Shown here piece after piece: positions 43,132-51,427 of a stretch of DNA of 64,000 nucleotides; within the stretch, counting starts at the first letter, position 1, and the number at the start of each line of letters is the position of its first letter. Under the pieces are notes generated by a model that was not told where the DNA came from, ran no database searches, and saw nothing but the letters and a program-made list of their open reading frames with translations. Position numbers and translations under genes: made by a program. This DNA is from Kitasatospora sp. NBC_01246 (lineage in GTDB: Bacteria > Actinomycetota > Actinomycetes > Streptomycetales > Streptomycetaceae), in NCBI RefSeq assembly GCF_036226505.1, contig NZ_CP108484.1:1984001-2048000 (forward strand), in the 5' to 3' direction.

Positions 43132-43270
43132 GGTCCGGCGGGTCCGGCGCCCGGCGGGTCCGGCGGGTCGGCGGGTCCGGCGGGTCCGGCGCCGGTCGAA
43201 CACCGCACCGGCCGGGACAGTCCGGACCGCACAGTCCGGACGACACAGGCCGGACGACACAGGCCGGACG
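43132..43270. repeat. GC-rich short tandem repeats upstream of the reductase
   Basis: About six copies of a 9-base unit GGTCCGGCG or variants (43132-43194), then four copies of a 13-14-base unit around AGTCCGGAC/AGGCCGGAC (43215-43270). They fill the space between the reductase start and the HxlR stop. Prone to slippage. Confidence 0.6.
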
Positions 43271-43277
43271 CAACACC

Positions 43278-43658
43278 TCAGGCGTCGAAGCGGCTGCGTG
43301 CGGTCTCGATGTGGTCGAGGTTGCGGCGGGTCCAGTCGCACATCCGGTGGACGGTGTCGCGCAGGCCGAGGCCCGGCTCGGTGAGGGTGTACTCGACCCG
43401 CGGCGGCACCACGGGGAACACCCGCCGCTCCACTAGCCCGTTGCGCTCCAGCATGCGCAGGTTCTGGGTCAGCATCTTGTGGCTGACGCCCTCCACCTCG
43501 GCACGCAACTCACTGAACCGCAGGGTGCGTTCACCCACGGCCTCGATGATCAGGAGTGCCCACTTGTTGGCGACGTCCGAGAAGATCTCCCGTGCCAGGG
43601 AGTCCGCCCGCCGGAGGTCCGCCTCCTCGGGCGAGTCACCGAACTGCTTGGTCACCAT
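43278..43658 (-). CDS. HxlR-family transcriptional regulator
   Basis: A 126-residue winged-helix protein: DVANKWALLIIEAVGERTLR, FSELRAEVEGVSHKMLTQNL, RMLERNGLVERRVFPVVPP and YTLTEPG. HxlR proteins respond to aldehydes or redox and often sit beside oxidoreductases. It lacks the N-terminal cysteine used by some family members. Upstream of the aldo/keto reductase on the same strand. Confidence 0.88.
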   Translation of the reverse strand: MVTKQFGDSPEEADLRRADSLAREIFSDVANKWALLIIEAVGERTLRFSELRAEVEGVSHKMLTQNLRMLERNGLVERRVFPVVPPRVEYTLTEPGLGLRDTVHRMCDWTRRNLDHIETARSRFDA

Positions 43659-43888
43659 GAGGTTCCCCCGTCACTGGAAAGTGCGTTCTTCCATGTCAGC
43701 GCTCACTCTCCTACGGTTCCCGAGTAACCACAAGTGACCAAGGACGGGCGCGGGACCGGGGCGGAGCAGGCCCGTTCCGGCCCCCGCTCCCCCCGTAAAT
43801 CGTTCGTGGCCGGGCTGCCCCGCGCCGTACCGTGGGCCGGTCGATGATCTTGGCCGCCGGGTGCGGTCGCACACGGAGGGACGGACCG

Positions 43889-45079
43889 ATGCAGCAGCAC
43901 CAGGGGTGGGCCGACGAAGGGTTCGGGGCGGTCGCCGACGCCTTCGCGCGCAACTACGCCGACTTCCCCGAACTCGGCTCCGCCGTCACGGTGTTCGCCG
44001 GCGGCCGCAAGGTCGTCGAGCTGTGGGGCGGCGTCGCGGACGAGCGCACCGGCCGGCCGTGGGAGGCCGGCACCGTCGTCCCGGTCTTCTCCTGTGCCAA
44101 GGGCCTCGTGGCGATCTCGGTCCACCTCCTCGCGCAGCAGGGCCTGCTCGACCTCGACGCTCCGGTCAGCCGCTACTGGCCCGAGTTCGCGGGCCCGGAC
44201 GCCGATCCGAAGCGCACGGGCCGGTACGACAAGGACGCGATCACCTGCCGGATGGTCCTGGGCCACCGGGCCGGGCTCCCGGCCCTGGACGCCGCGCTCT
44301 CCTTCGAGGAGATCGCCGCCTGGGCGCCCGTCGTCCGCGCCATCGAGGAGCAGCAGCCGCTCTGGGAGCCGGGTACGACCTTCGAGTACCACGGCCACGT
44401 CTTCGGCTTCCTGCTCGGCGAGGTCGTCCGGCGGATCACCGGCCTCACCCCGGGCGCCTTCTTCCGCCGGACCATCGGCGAGCCGCTCGGGCTGTCCGCC
44501 TGGCTCGGCCTTCCGCCGTCCGAACTCGGCCGCCTGGCGCGGCTGGTGGAGGCCGAGGGCCGCCGCCCGCTGCCCGGCCCGGAGCACCTGCTGACCCGGA
44601 TCGTGACGATGAACGGCGCGCTCGTCTTCCCCGGCCTGGACGAGCCGCGCGGGTGGAACGACCCGGCGCTGCACGCCGTCGAGCTGCCGGGGGCGGGCGC
44701 CGTCGCCTCCGCGACCGGTCTGGCCGGCCTGTACGCGGCCGCCGTCACCGGCGTCGAGCGCACCACGGGCGGGCGGAGCGAGCGACTGCTCTCCCCGGCG
44801 ACCGTCACCGACGCCGTCCGTGAACTCTCCTCCGGCGCCGGCTTCCTGGGCTTCGACCTGGGCGCCCGCTGGGGCTCGGGGGTCCTGCTCCCCTCGCCGT
44901 CGTTCCGGCCGATGCTCGGCGCCCGCAGCTTCGGCAACGACGGCGCCGGCGGCCAGTTCGCCTTCGGTGACGACGAGTTCGGCATCGGCTTCGCCTACAC
45001 GGCGAACCGCATGATCGGCCACGGCGACGCGCGGGCCGATCGCCTGGTCGAGGCCGTCCGCGACAGCCTCGGCGACTGA
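43889..45079 (+). CDS. Serine hydrolase, class C beta-lactamase/EstB-type esterase
   Basis: A 396-residue protein. I chose ATG 43889 because GGAGGGACG precedes it; the frame upstream is poor. The SxxK nucleophile is FSCAKGLVAIS and the tyrosine motif appears as FEYHGHVFGFLLGEVV, in the manner of family VIII carboxylesterases. HRAGLPAL and FGNDGAGGQFAFGDDE complete the fold. No signal peptide, so probably a cytoplasmic esterase rather than a penicillin-binding protein. Followed by an 11-bp hairpin terminator. Confidence 0.85.
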   Translation: MQQHQGWADEGFGAVADAFARNYADFPELGSAVTVFAGGRKVVELWGGVADERTGRPWEAGTVVPVFSCAKGLVAISVHLLAQQGLLDLDAPVSRYWPEFAGPDADPKRTGRYDKDAITCRMVLGHRAGLPALDAALSFEEIAAWAPVVRAIEEQQPLWEPGTTFEYHGHVFGFLLGEVVRRITGLTPGAFFRRTIGEPLGLSAWLGLPPSELGRLARLVEAEGRRPLPGPEHLLTRIVTMNGALVFPGLDEPRGWNDPALHAVELPGAGAVASATGLAGLYAAAVTGVERTTGGRSERLLSPATVTDAVRELSSGAGFLGFDLGARWGSGVLLPSPSFRPMLGARSFGNDGAGGQFAFGDDEFGIGFAYTANRMIGHGDARADRLVEAVRDSLGD

Positions 45080-45094
45080 CCACCTCACCTTGGC

Positions 45095-45123
45095 GCGCGG
45101 GCCCCGGCGCACGGGGCCCGCGC
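45095..45123 (+). terminator. Hairpin terminator after the esterase
   Basis: GCGCGGGCCCC (45095-45105) pairs perfectly with 45113-45123 over a 7-base loop. Confidence 0.7.
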
Positions 45124-45210
45124 GGCTGCGCGCCCGTACGCCCCCTTTCGGCCTGACGCGTCCATGACTAGAGTCCCGGGCACACGCCGTCGAACCGTGG
45201 AGAGCCCCTC

Positions 45211-45342
45211 ATGTGCAGAAGACCGAGCCCCACCGGAACCGCCGCCGCCACCCCCGGAACGCCCGACACCCGAACCGTCCCCGATGCCCTCGCCGTCCCC
45301 GACACTCCCGGTAAGCCCGCCATGCCCGGCACGCCCGACTGA
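45211..45342 (+). CDS. Possible small Pro/Thr-rich peptide (43 aa)
   Basis: ATG 45211 follows GGAGAG at a suitable distance. The product starts MCRRPSPTGTAAATPGTPDT and repeats short PDT/PGTP units. There are no hydrophobic segments. The surrounding 445 bases (45080-45524) contain no other candidate apart from the terminator. GC-rich drift can make such frames, so support is limited to the ribosome site. Confidence 0.3.
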   Translation: MCRRPSPTGTAAATPGTPDTRTVPDALAVPDTPGKPAMPGTPD

Positions 45343-45524
45343 CGCCGCCACCCCGCACCTGGCCTCCGCCCCCTCTCCACCGCTGCCCGATCGGGCCGGT
45401 ATGACGGGGGGTTAGCCCCACCCTCACCTGGGCGGACAGCAGGATCGTCCCGGACGGTCGCCCCTGGACATGCTGGGACCAGCACCTACCGCTGGATTCC
45501 CGACGATCACCCAGGAGTTGCCCC

Positions 45525-46739
45525 GTGCGCGAGCAGGCATCGCAGAGGTTCCGTTCTTCCGACCGGCAGCAGGGCGGTGGCCGGCGCAGGGCCCTGCGGG
45601 CCGCGGCCGCCGTCGCCGGGGGCGCCATGGCGATGGGGCTCCTCGCGGCGCCCGCGGCCTCCGCGGCCTCCGGGACGTCCGCGACCTCCGGGACGTCCCG
45701 GCCGGACGCCGTCCAGCAGGGGCTGACCGCGCTGCTGCAGTCGGACGGCACTCCCGGTGCACTGGCGAGCGTCACCGACCGGTACGGCCGCACCCGCACC
45801 TACACCGCGGGGGTGGGCGACGTGACGACCGGCGCGAAGGTGCCCGACGACGGACAGGTCCGGATCGGCAGCAACACCAAGGCCTTCACGGCGGCGGTCG
45901 TGCTACAGCTGGTCGGCCAGCACAGGATCGACCTCGGCGCCAAGGTCGAGGACTACCTGCCGGGCCTGGTCCGCGGCGAGGGTGCCGGGGCGGGCATCGA
46001 CGGGAACGGCATCACCGTCCGCCAGCTCCTCCAGCACACCAGCGGACTCCCCAACTACAGCAAGTACCTCGACGACGACGTCCGCTACTACGACCCCCGC
46101 GAGCTCGTCGGCATCGCGCTGCGGCACCCGGCCGACTTCGACCCGGGGAAGGGCTGGGCGTACAGCAACACCAACTACGTGCTGGCCGGCCTGATCGTCG
46201 AGAGCGTCACCCACCGGTCGCTCGCCACGGAGATCGATCGGCGCATCATCAAGCCGCTCGGTCTGCGCCACACCTACTTCCCCGCCCCCGGTGACGCGAC
46301 CATCCGGGAGGCCCACCCCCACGGCTACTACCGGGACGAGGCGGGCGCCCTGGTCGACATCACGGACATGGACCCCTCCTGGGGCTGGGCGGCGGGTCAG
46401 CTGGTCTCCACCAACTCCGACCTCAACCGCTTCTACAGCGCGCTGCTGACCCCCGGCCGCCTCCTCCTGCCCGAGCAGCTCCGCCAGATGCAGGACACCG
46501 TTCCCGCCGAGGGGACCTTCGGCCCCGGCGCCGGTTACGGACTGGGCCTGGTGAGCATGCCGCTGCCGTGCGGCCCCGGCGTCTACTGGGGTCACGGCGG
46601 CAGCTTCCCCGGGTTCGAGACCCGGGGCGGCGTCACCACCGACGGCCGGGCCGCCAACGTGGCGGTGACCGTCCAGCTGACCGACCAGCCGTCCCGGTCC
46701 CGCGTCGACGACGTGGTGCGCACGGCCCTCTGCCGCTGA
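45525..46739 (+). CDS. Secreted serine hydrolase, D-Ala-D-Ala carboxypeptidase/beta-lactamase type
   Basis: A 404-residue protein, GTG start behind AGGAG. The N-terminus has a basic region, a hydrophobic core (RRRALRAAAAVAGGAMAMGL) and an AxA cleavage site near ASAAS, so it is exported. Active-site motifs are SNTK (SxxK), YSNTNY (YxN) and HGG near the C-terminus. Family members are R61-like carboxypeptidases, esterases or beta-lactamases. The nearest neighbours do not narrow the role. Confidence 0.88.
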   Translation: MREQASQRFRSSDRQQGGGRRRALRAAAAVAGGAMAMGLLAAPAASAASGTSATSGTSRPDAVQQGLTALLQSDGTPGALASVTDRYGRTRTYTAGVGDVTTGAKVPDDGQVRIGSNTKAFTAAVVLQLVGQHRIDLGAKVEDYLPGLVRGEGAGAGIDGNGITVRQLLQHTSGLPNYSKYLDDDVRYYDPRELVGIALRHPADFDPGKGWAYSNTNYVLAGLIVESVTHRSLATEIDRRIIKPLGLRHTYFPAPGDATIREAHPHGYYRDEAGALVDITDMDPSWGWAAGQLVSTNSDLNRFYSALLTPGRLLLPEQLRQMQDTVPAEGTFGPGAGYGLGLVSMPLPCGPGVYWGHGGSFPGFETRGGVTTDGRAANVAVTVQLTDQPSRSRVDDVVRTALCR

Positions 46740-46755
46740 CCCGCACCGGCCCGCA

Positions 46756-46864
46756 CCCGGCCCGGACAACCCGCCGGCCCGTCACCCCGGGAAGCCGGCC
46801 GACGCCACCCCGGGAAAAGCCCGGCCCGGACAACCCGCCGGCCCGTCATCCCAGGAAGCCGGCC
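46756..46864. repeat. 45-bp direct repeat, second copy overlapping a gene end
   Basis: Copies at 46756-46800 and 46820-46864 differ at two bases. Both start CCCGGCCCGGACAACCCGCC and end AAGCCGGCC. The second copy contains the stop codon and last codons of the minus-strand hydrolase at 46846, so part of the gene end was duplicated into the intergenic space. Confidence 0.7.
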
Positions 46865-47694
46865 ACCGTCGCCACGAACCGGTGGGCGTCGTCCAGCCAC
46901 GGGTAGTGGCCCGCCCCGGGCTGGACGACCGGCTCGGCGTCGGGGAACAGTGCGGCGAACTCCGCGACCGGGCGCGGCGGGCTGTTCAGGTCGAACTCCC
47001 CGGTCAGCAGCAGCGCGGGCGAGGGGAGGGCGGCGAGCGCCGCCCTGGTCGCCCCGGGGGTGAAGGCGCCGTCGGCCGCGAACCGCGCGACGGCCTCCGG
47101 GTTGCCGGGCCGCCCGGCCTCCTGGACCTGGCGCGCCGCCGCGTCCCACCGCCCGTGGAAGAACGGGTCGACGGCCGCCCAGTCGGTGCCGGTCCCCTCG
47201 GTGATCGCCTCCAGCGCGGCGTACGCCGCCGGGAACCACGGCTCGCCGCTGCGCAGCCGCGCCACCTCGCGCCGGGTCCCCCCGTCGATTTCGATGCCGA
47301 TGGCCCGCGTCCCGGGGCCGACCAGCACCAGCCTGCGGACGTTCGCCGGGTGGCGGGCCGCGTACTGCGTGGCGATGTTCGCGCCGGCGGAGTGGCCGAG
47401 CACGTCCACCCGGTCGAGTCCGAGGTGGCGGCGCAGGGCCTCGACGTCGTCGACCAGGCGGTCGCAGCGGTAGGAGGCGGGATCCTCCGGGAGGGCGGAC
47501 CGGCCGGTGCCGCGCAGGTCCGGGACGATCAACCGCCGGTGCGCGGACAGGCCGCCGAGGTCGCCGAGGTAGCGGGAGTCCGCCGGACCGCCGGGGATGC
47601 AGAGCAGCGGGTCGCCGGCCCCGTGGACGCGGTAGGCGAGTCGGGTGCCGTCGGGTGCGGAGTAGGTGGGCATGGCAGGGATCATGGCACTCAT
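46846..47694 (-). CDS. Alpha/beta hydrolase (proline iminopeptidase-like)
   Basis: About 282 residues from ATG 47694; ATG 47673 (MPTYSAPDGTRLAYRVHGAG) is equally possible. Oxyanion-loop region CIPGGPADSRYLGDLGG, nucleophile elbow VLGHSAGANIATQYAARHP, acid in LLLTGEFDLNSPP and histidine in QPGAGHYPWLDDA form a complete triad. The GGP motif is typical of prolyl aminopeptidase-type enzymes. It is divergent from a small HTH regulator, and its 5' end overlaps palindromic operator candidates. Confidence 0.83.
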   Translation of the reverse strand: MSAMIPAMPTYSAPDGTRLAYRVHGAGDPLLCIPGGPADSRYLGDLGGLSAHRRLIVPDLRGTGRSALPEDPASYRCDRLVDDVEALRRHLGLDRVDVLGHSAGANIATQYAARHPANVRRLVLVGPGTRAIGIEIDGGTRREVARLRSGEPWFPAAYAALEAITEGTGTDWAAVDPFFHGRWDAAARQVQEAGRPGNPEAVARFAADGAFTPGATRAALAALPSPALLLTGEFDLNSPPRPVAEFAALFPDAEPVVQPGAGHYPWLDDAHRFVATVAGFLG

Positions 47695-47752
47695 AACCAG
47701 GTTATACAACCCGGTTATGGGCAGCGCCGCCGCAGGTGTATAACCGAGTCAT
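47693..47752. promoter_or_regulatory. Three ATAACC-type operator copies between divergent genes
   Basis: ATAACCAGGTTAT (47693-47705) is a perfect palindrome. ACAACCCGGTTAT (47706-47718) is a near-copy immediately after it. ATAACCGAGTCAT (47740-47752) is a third, weaker copy overlapping the ATG of the regulator. The first overlaps the hydrolase start. The layout suits autoregulation by the divergent HTH protein. Confidence 0.65.
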
Positions 47753-48401
47753 GGCAGGCGACCGCGACACCCACCCGACGTACGAGGCCCTGACCGAGGA
47801 CCAGGCCGAGCGGATCATCGCCGGCATGAACGAGGTCATCCGGGCCGGTGAGGAGATGCGGACCCTGCGCACCGAGATGATCCAGGTGCTCGTCGGCCTC
47901 GGCTGGAGCCAGAGCAGGATCGCCCGGCTCACCGAGATGAGCCAGCCGGCCGTCTCCAAGCAGGTGGCCAGGCACGGGAGCGGCGAGCCGCACCCCCCGC
48001 TGGACGTCTCGCTCGACCAGCACGACACACCCTGGCTCGAAGGGCGCCTCTGGGGCCTCGCCGAGGAGGTCTCCGAGACCCTCGACGACCGCGCCCACTG
48101 CACCCGGCACGTCACCGCACTCGCCCGGGGCCGCAAGCGCTTCACCCCCCAGGGCGTCGACGAGCTGCGCCGGCTGCTCGAAGAGGACCTGCGGGTGCAC
48201 CGGGAGCGGCTGCCCGGCAGCCACCGCGCGGCCTACGACGCGATCAGCCGGGCCCTGGACGTCCCCGCCGCGCGTACCGCACCCCCGGCCGGTCCACCGA
48301 AGGCCGTCATGGCCTCCGCCTCGGTGCGCCGCGCCCTGGCCCACCGAGTGCAGCGCGACCGGCTGCGGGGCGGCGAAGCCGGGACTTCCGCGCAGAATTG
48401 A
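47751..48401 (+). CDS. Small HTH regulator, sigma-70 region 4-like
   Basis: A 216-residue protein from ATG 47751. The HTH is MIQVLVGLGWSQSRIARLTE, MSQPAVSKQVARHG. The C-terminal half is charged and helical (ALARGRKRFTPQGVDELRRL) without a known ligand domain. No Shine-Dalgarno site is evident and a perfect or near palindrome overlaps the start, so it may be expressed from a leaderless, autoregulated message. Confidence 0.75.
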   Translation: MAGDRDTHPTYEALTEDQAERIIAGMNEVIRAGEEMRTLRTEMIQVLVGLGWSQSRIARLTEMSQPAVSKQVARHGSGEPHPPLDVSLDQHDTPWLEGRLWGLAEEVSETLDDRAHCTRHVTALARGRKRFTPQGVDELRRLLEEDLRVHRERLPGSHRAAYDAISRALDVPAARTAPPAGPPKAVMASASVRRALAHRVQRDRLRGGEAGTSAQN

Positions 48402-48464
48402 CCCACCGAATCCCCTGCGGAAAGCACCATCTCGCGGGCCGCATCCGCTCCTAGGCTCGTACGC

Positions 48465-48917
48465 ATGACACCCGTTCAGATCCCCCAGCGCATGAACCTC
48501 TCCGCCGTCGCCCCGAAGGTCTTCAAGGCCGTCCTGGCGCTGGACGCAGCCTCCCGCCAGGGCCTCGACCCGGTCCTGGTCGAACTCGTGCAGATCCGCG
48601 CCTCGCAGCTCAACCACTGTGCCTACTGCATCGATTACCACACCGGCGACGCCCGCCGGGCGGGCGAGCGCGAGGAGCGCATCTACCAGCTGAGCGCCTG
48701 GGAGGACTCCAGCCTCTTCACCGCCGAGGAGCGCGCGGCGCTCGCCCTCACCGAGGCGGTGACGCTGCTGCCGCTGGGCGTCTCCGACGCGGTCTACGAC
48801 GAGGCGGCCGCGCACTTCGACGAGAAGGCGCTGGCCCAGCTCATCGCGCTGATCTTCACGGTCAACACCTGGAACCGGATGAACGTCGCCACCCGCAGGA
48901 CACCCGGAGCCGCGTGA
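48465..48917 (+). CDS. Carboxymuconolactone decarboxylase/AhpD-like protein
   Basis: A 150-residue helical protein. The AhpD-type redox motif is NHCAYCIDYHTGDARRAG (C-x2-C-x3-H). The alkylhydroperoxidase core continues LFTAEERAALALTEAVTLLP and IALIFTVNTWNRMNVATR. It probably reduces peroxides or acts as a disulfide reductase. A TAGGCT element lies 7 bases before the ATG with no ribosome site, which suggests a leaderless transcript. Confidence 0.87.
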   Translation: MTPVQIPQRMNLSAVAPKVFKAVLALDAASRQGLDPVLVELVQIRASQLNHCAYCIDYHTGDARRAGEREERIYQLSAWEDSSLFTAEERAALALTEAVTLLPLGVSDAVYDEAAAHFDEKALAQLIALIFTVNTWNRMNVATRRTPGAA

Positions 48918-49052
48918 GGCGCTCCGCCGAGTCCCACCCACGGGACGGAGTTCCGGCGGGGCCGCAAACATCCTTCCTCCCCCCAGGTGAACCAGCCCCC
49001 GGCGGCCGCCACGGGGCGTGTGCGCTCCGGGCGCACGCCCCCCAGGCGCGCC

Positions 49053-49862
49053 TCACCCCAGGATGCGCGGGAGGGTGACCCGCACCCATTCCTCCGGCTG
49101 CGACAGATGCGGAGCGTGACCGGCGCCCGCGTACATGTGGCGCTCCGCCTTCGGCAGCACGAGATCGATCATGTCCAGCACCTCGCCGTAAATCGGCGCG
49201 TTGTCATCGCTCTGCGTGAGCAGCGCGGGCTCGGTGAAACGGGACAGCGCGGTCAGGTCGAGGTCCAGCGCGTCCGGGTCCCGCAGCTCGTCCAGGTACG
49301 TCGGGGCGTTGCGGATGTAGGTGTGCCGGATCGGCGCGGGCAGCTGGGCCCACGCTCCCGGGCCGAAGGCGAGCGTCTCCACGAACAGCTCCGCCGCGGC
49401 CGCCGACTCCGCCTGTTCCAGCAGTTCCCGCACGTCGGCGATCCGGCCGGCGAACGCGGTGGCGATGGGCCGCAGGTCCGGGTCGGCCAGCAGCATCGAC
49501 GTCCCGGGCGGCTCGTGCACGGCGACGCCGCGCACCAGGTCCGGGCGGGCGGCGGCGAGGCGCAGCGTGATCAGCGAGCCGTAGGAGTCCCCGCAGACGA
49601 AGACGGGGGCGAGACCGAGGCCCTGGATCAGCCCGGCGAGGTCGGCCGCGTCCTCGTGGACCGAGCCCTGGGTGAGCAGGTCGTCGCTGCGGCTGTGCCC
49701 GCGCCGGTCGTAGGCGACCACGGTGGCCTGCTCGGCCAGCCCGGGCACCACCCGCGCCCAGCTGTCGGCGTCGCTCCAGGACCCGTGGACCAGCACCACG
49801 CCCGGCCCGGCACCCCGGGCCTCGTAGTACAGCGACACCCCGTTCACCTGTATCTCGGCCAT
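49053..49862 (-). CDS. Alpha/beta hydrolase
   Basis: A 269-residue protein from ATG 49862 (MAEIQVNGVSLYYEARGAGP). VLVHGSWSDADSWARVV gives the oxyanion region, FVCGDSYGSLITLRLAAARP the nucleophile elbow (unusual GDSYGS), and YAGAGHAPHLSQPEEW the histidine. Substrate unknown. The frame upstream of the ATG is not conserved. Its own regulator is not evident. Confidence 0.83.
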   Translation of the reverse strand: MAEIQVNGVSLYYEARGAGPGVVLVHGSWSDADSWARVVPGLAEQATVVAYDRRGHSRSDDLLTQGSVHEDAADLAGLIQGLGLAPVFVCGDSYGSLITLRLAAARPDLVRGVAVHEPPGTSMLLADPDLRPIATAFAGRIADVRELLEQAESAAAAELFVETLAFGPGAWAQLPAPIRHTYIRNAPTYLDELRDPDALDLDLTALSRFTEPALLTQSDDNAPIYGEVLDMIDLVLPKAERHMYAGAGHAPHLSQPEEWVRVTLPRILG

Positions 49863-50099
49863 CGCGAGCCTCCCGACCGCGGTCGTGCTCCAGCCCCTCT
49901 CCGACAAGCCTGACACACCCGTGTGGGCACCGGTCGGATCAGCGGACCGAACACCGTGGCCCGACCGGGAGACGGTGACGGAGCGCTGTTCCCGCCCTGC
50001 GGTGGCCCCTCCCCGGGGCCCACCGCCGCAGCTCTCACCGAGGGTGACGGACACCGGGCGAGCGGCCCCGGCCGCCACCGGCGACCGGTCCGTGAGGAG

Positions 50100-50360
50100 C
50101 AGGGCACGGCGGGCCACCCTGGAGGAGCAACCGCCCCTCGCCGACGGCGGCGCGGGCGTCCGCCATCGACCACCACATCCGCTCGAACCCGCCCTCACCG
50201 GGCGCCGGCTCCTGCGGGCCGACGGTCAGGCCACGGGCCTCGAAGAGCTGGAGTCGCGCTGTGGAGCCCGGCACGGAGGAAACGGCGCGGTCAGTACGGC
50301 GACCAAGCCTCGGGAGTCACGGGCGACGACGACGGCCGCGTCCCGGTTGGGCAGCTGCGT
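50100..50360 (-). pseudogene. NUDIX hydrolase remnant without its catalytic box
   Basis: Within the 557-base gene-free stretch 49863-50420, the minus strand encodes LPNRDAAVVVARDSRGLVAV (start of a NUDIX core). In another frame it then encodes LQLFEARGLTVGPQEPAPGE and FERMWWSMADARAAVGEGRL, the C-terminal course of ADP-ribose-type NUDIX proteins. The NUDIX box itself is missing and frames differ, so it is a deletion remnant. The rest of this stretch shows nothing I can support. Confidence 0.4.
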
Positions 50361-50420
50361 GTTGGACATGTACGGAGACCGGGCCCCGGCGCTCCGCCAT
50401 GCAGGCGAACGGCACGTTGG

Positions 50421-50792
50421 TCACGGTGGGGTAGACGATCCCGAGCCCCTCGGGTCCATGGGCTGCTCCCTCCCCTGGTGGCGGCGGTCGAGGAGGGTGT
50501 CCGACCAGGTGACGCCCCGCATCAGGGCGGCGGCGAGGGTCGTCCACCAGACGACGCGGGCGGTGGCGGGCTCACCGGGTCCGACCAGGGCCGCAGCGAG
50601 GAAGGCGAGCCCGAGGCTGAGCGCGAACACGACCGCTAAGGCGACGAGTTCGGCGGTCGAGGGGCGGTTGGAGGGGCGATCGGCGGAGCCGGCTCGCGGG
50701 ACCGGATGACCTTCGCGCGAGGCGTGATCACGTCCGGTGAGGATGCGGCGGCGGTGCTTGGGACGGCGGCGGTGCTTCGCTCGGCAGTGCAT
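50421..50792 (-). CDS. Small membrane protein (123 aa)
   Basis: ATG 50792 lies five bases after the stop of the HATPase gene. The N-terminus is strongly basic (MHCRAKHRRRPKHRRRILTG). Two membrane segments follow: VALAVVFALSLGLAFLAAAL and VVWWTTLAAALMRGV. The C-terminus is charged. Probably a two-helix inner-membrane protein co-expressed with the HATPase protein; function unknown. Confidence 0.6.
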   Translation of the reverse strand: MHCRAKHRRRPKHRRRILTGRDHASREGHPVPRAGSADRPSNRPSTAELVALAVVFALSLGLAFLAAALVGPGEPATARVVWWTTLAAALMRGVTWSDTLLDRRHQGREQPMDPRGSGSSTPP

Positions 50793-50797
50793 GGTGC

Positions 50798-51241
50798 TCA
50801 ATTCCTGAGAAGGGGAGGAGGATCGGCGTCCGCCAGCAGGACGCGCACCCAGACGCGCTTGCCCGCACCGCGCCGCACGACCACGCCGAAGTCGAAGGCC
50901 AGCTCCCGGACCAGCTCGATCCCGCGCCCGCCCTCGTTGAAGCGGCGCGGACGCCGCTCCTGGAGCGGCAGGTCGTAACGCGGGTCCCACACCTCCAGGC
51001 GGCAATCGCCGCCGAACTCCTGGAGGTAGATCCGGACTTCACCGTGGCCCTGGCAGGCGTGCACCACGGCGTTGGTGACGAGTTCCGAGGTGATCAGGAC
51101 GAGATCGTCGACGCGTTCGCCCTGCCACCCCCACTCGGTGAGTCGTTGACGGACCTGATGGCGGGCCGTCCGCACCGAGCCCGCGTGCTCGGTGAGGGCT
51201 GCTTCCCAGGTCTGGAGGACAGGTCTGCTCAAAGTGGACAT
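50798..51241 (-). CDS. HATPase-domain protein, anti-sigma-factor type
   Basis: A 147-residue protein. N box VDDLVLITSELVTNAVVHA, G1 box LEVWDPRYDLP and G2-like FNEGGRGIELVRELAFDFGV are all present. It is divergent from the XRE/DUF397 pair at 51428, an arrangement common in streptomycetes (abaA/whiJ-like loci) that influence development and antibiotic production. Confidence 0.85.
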   Translation of the reverse strand: MSTLSRPVLQTWEAALTEHAGSVRTARHQVRQRLTEWGWQGERVDDLVLITSELVTNAVVHACQGHGEVRIYLQEFGGDCRLEVWDPRYDLPLQERRPRRFNEGGRGIELVRELAFDFGVVVRRGAGKRVWVRVLLADADPPPLLRN

Positions 51242-51427
51242 AGTTCGCCCCTTCGCATCTCAACACCCCGTCAGGAGCGTGTTCGTGCGGTCACGTTGAG
51301 TGTGGAGCTTGGCGATTCGAAATAGCAACTAGAACGTCTTAGAAAATCGGTGGATCTTGAAACGGCTTGAGTCGAACGGTTCTGTCCGGCAAGACTGGTC
51401 GTCCACACCCGAGGGGAGGGGCCCCAC

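Noticed and set aside
43140..43270. Possible CRISPR array
   Set aside because: Units are 9-14 bases and contiguous without unique spacers; simple tandem repeats.
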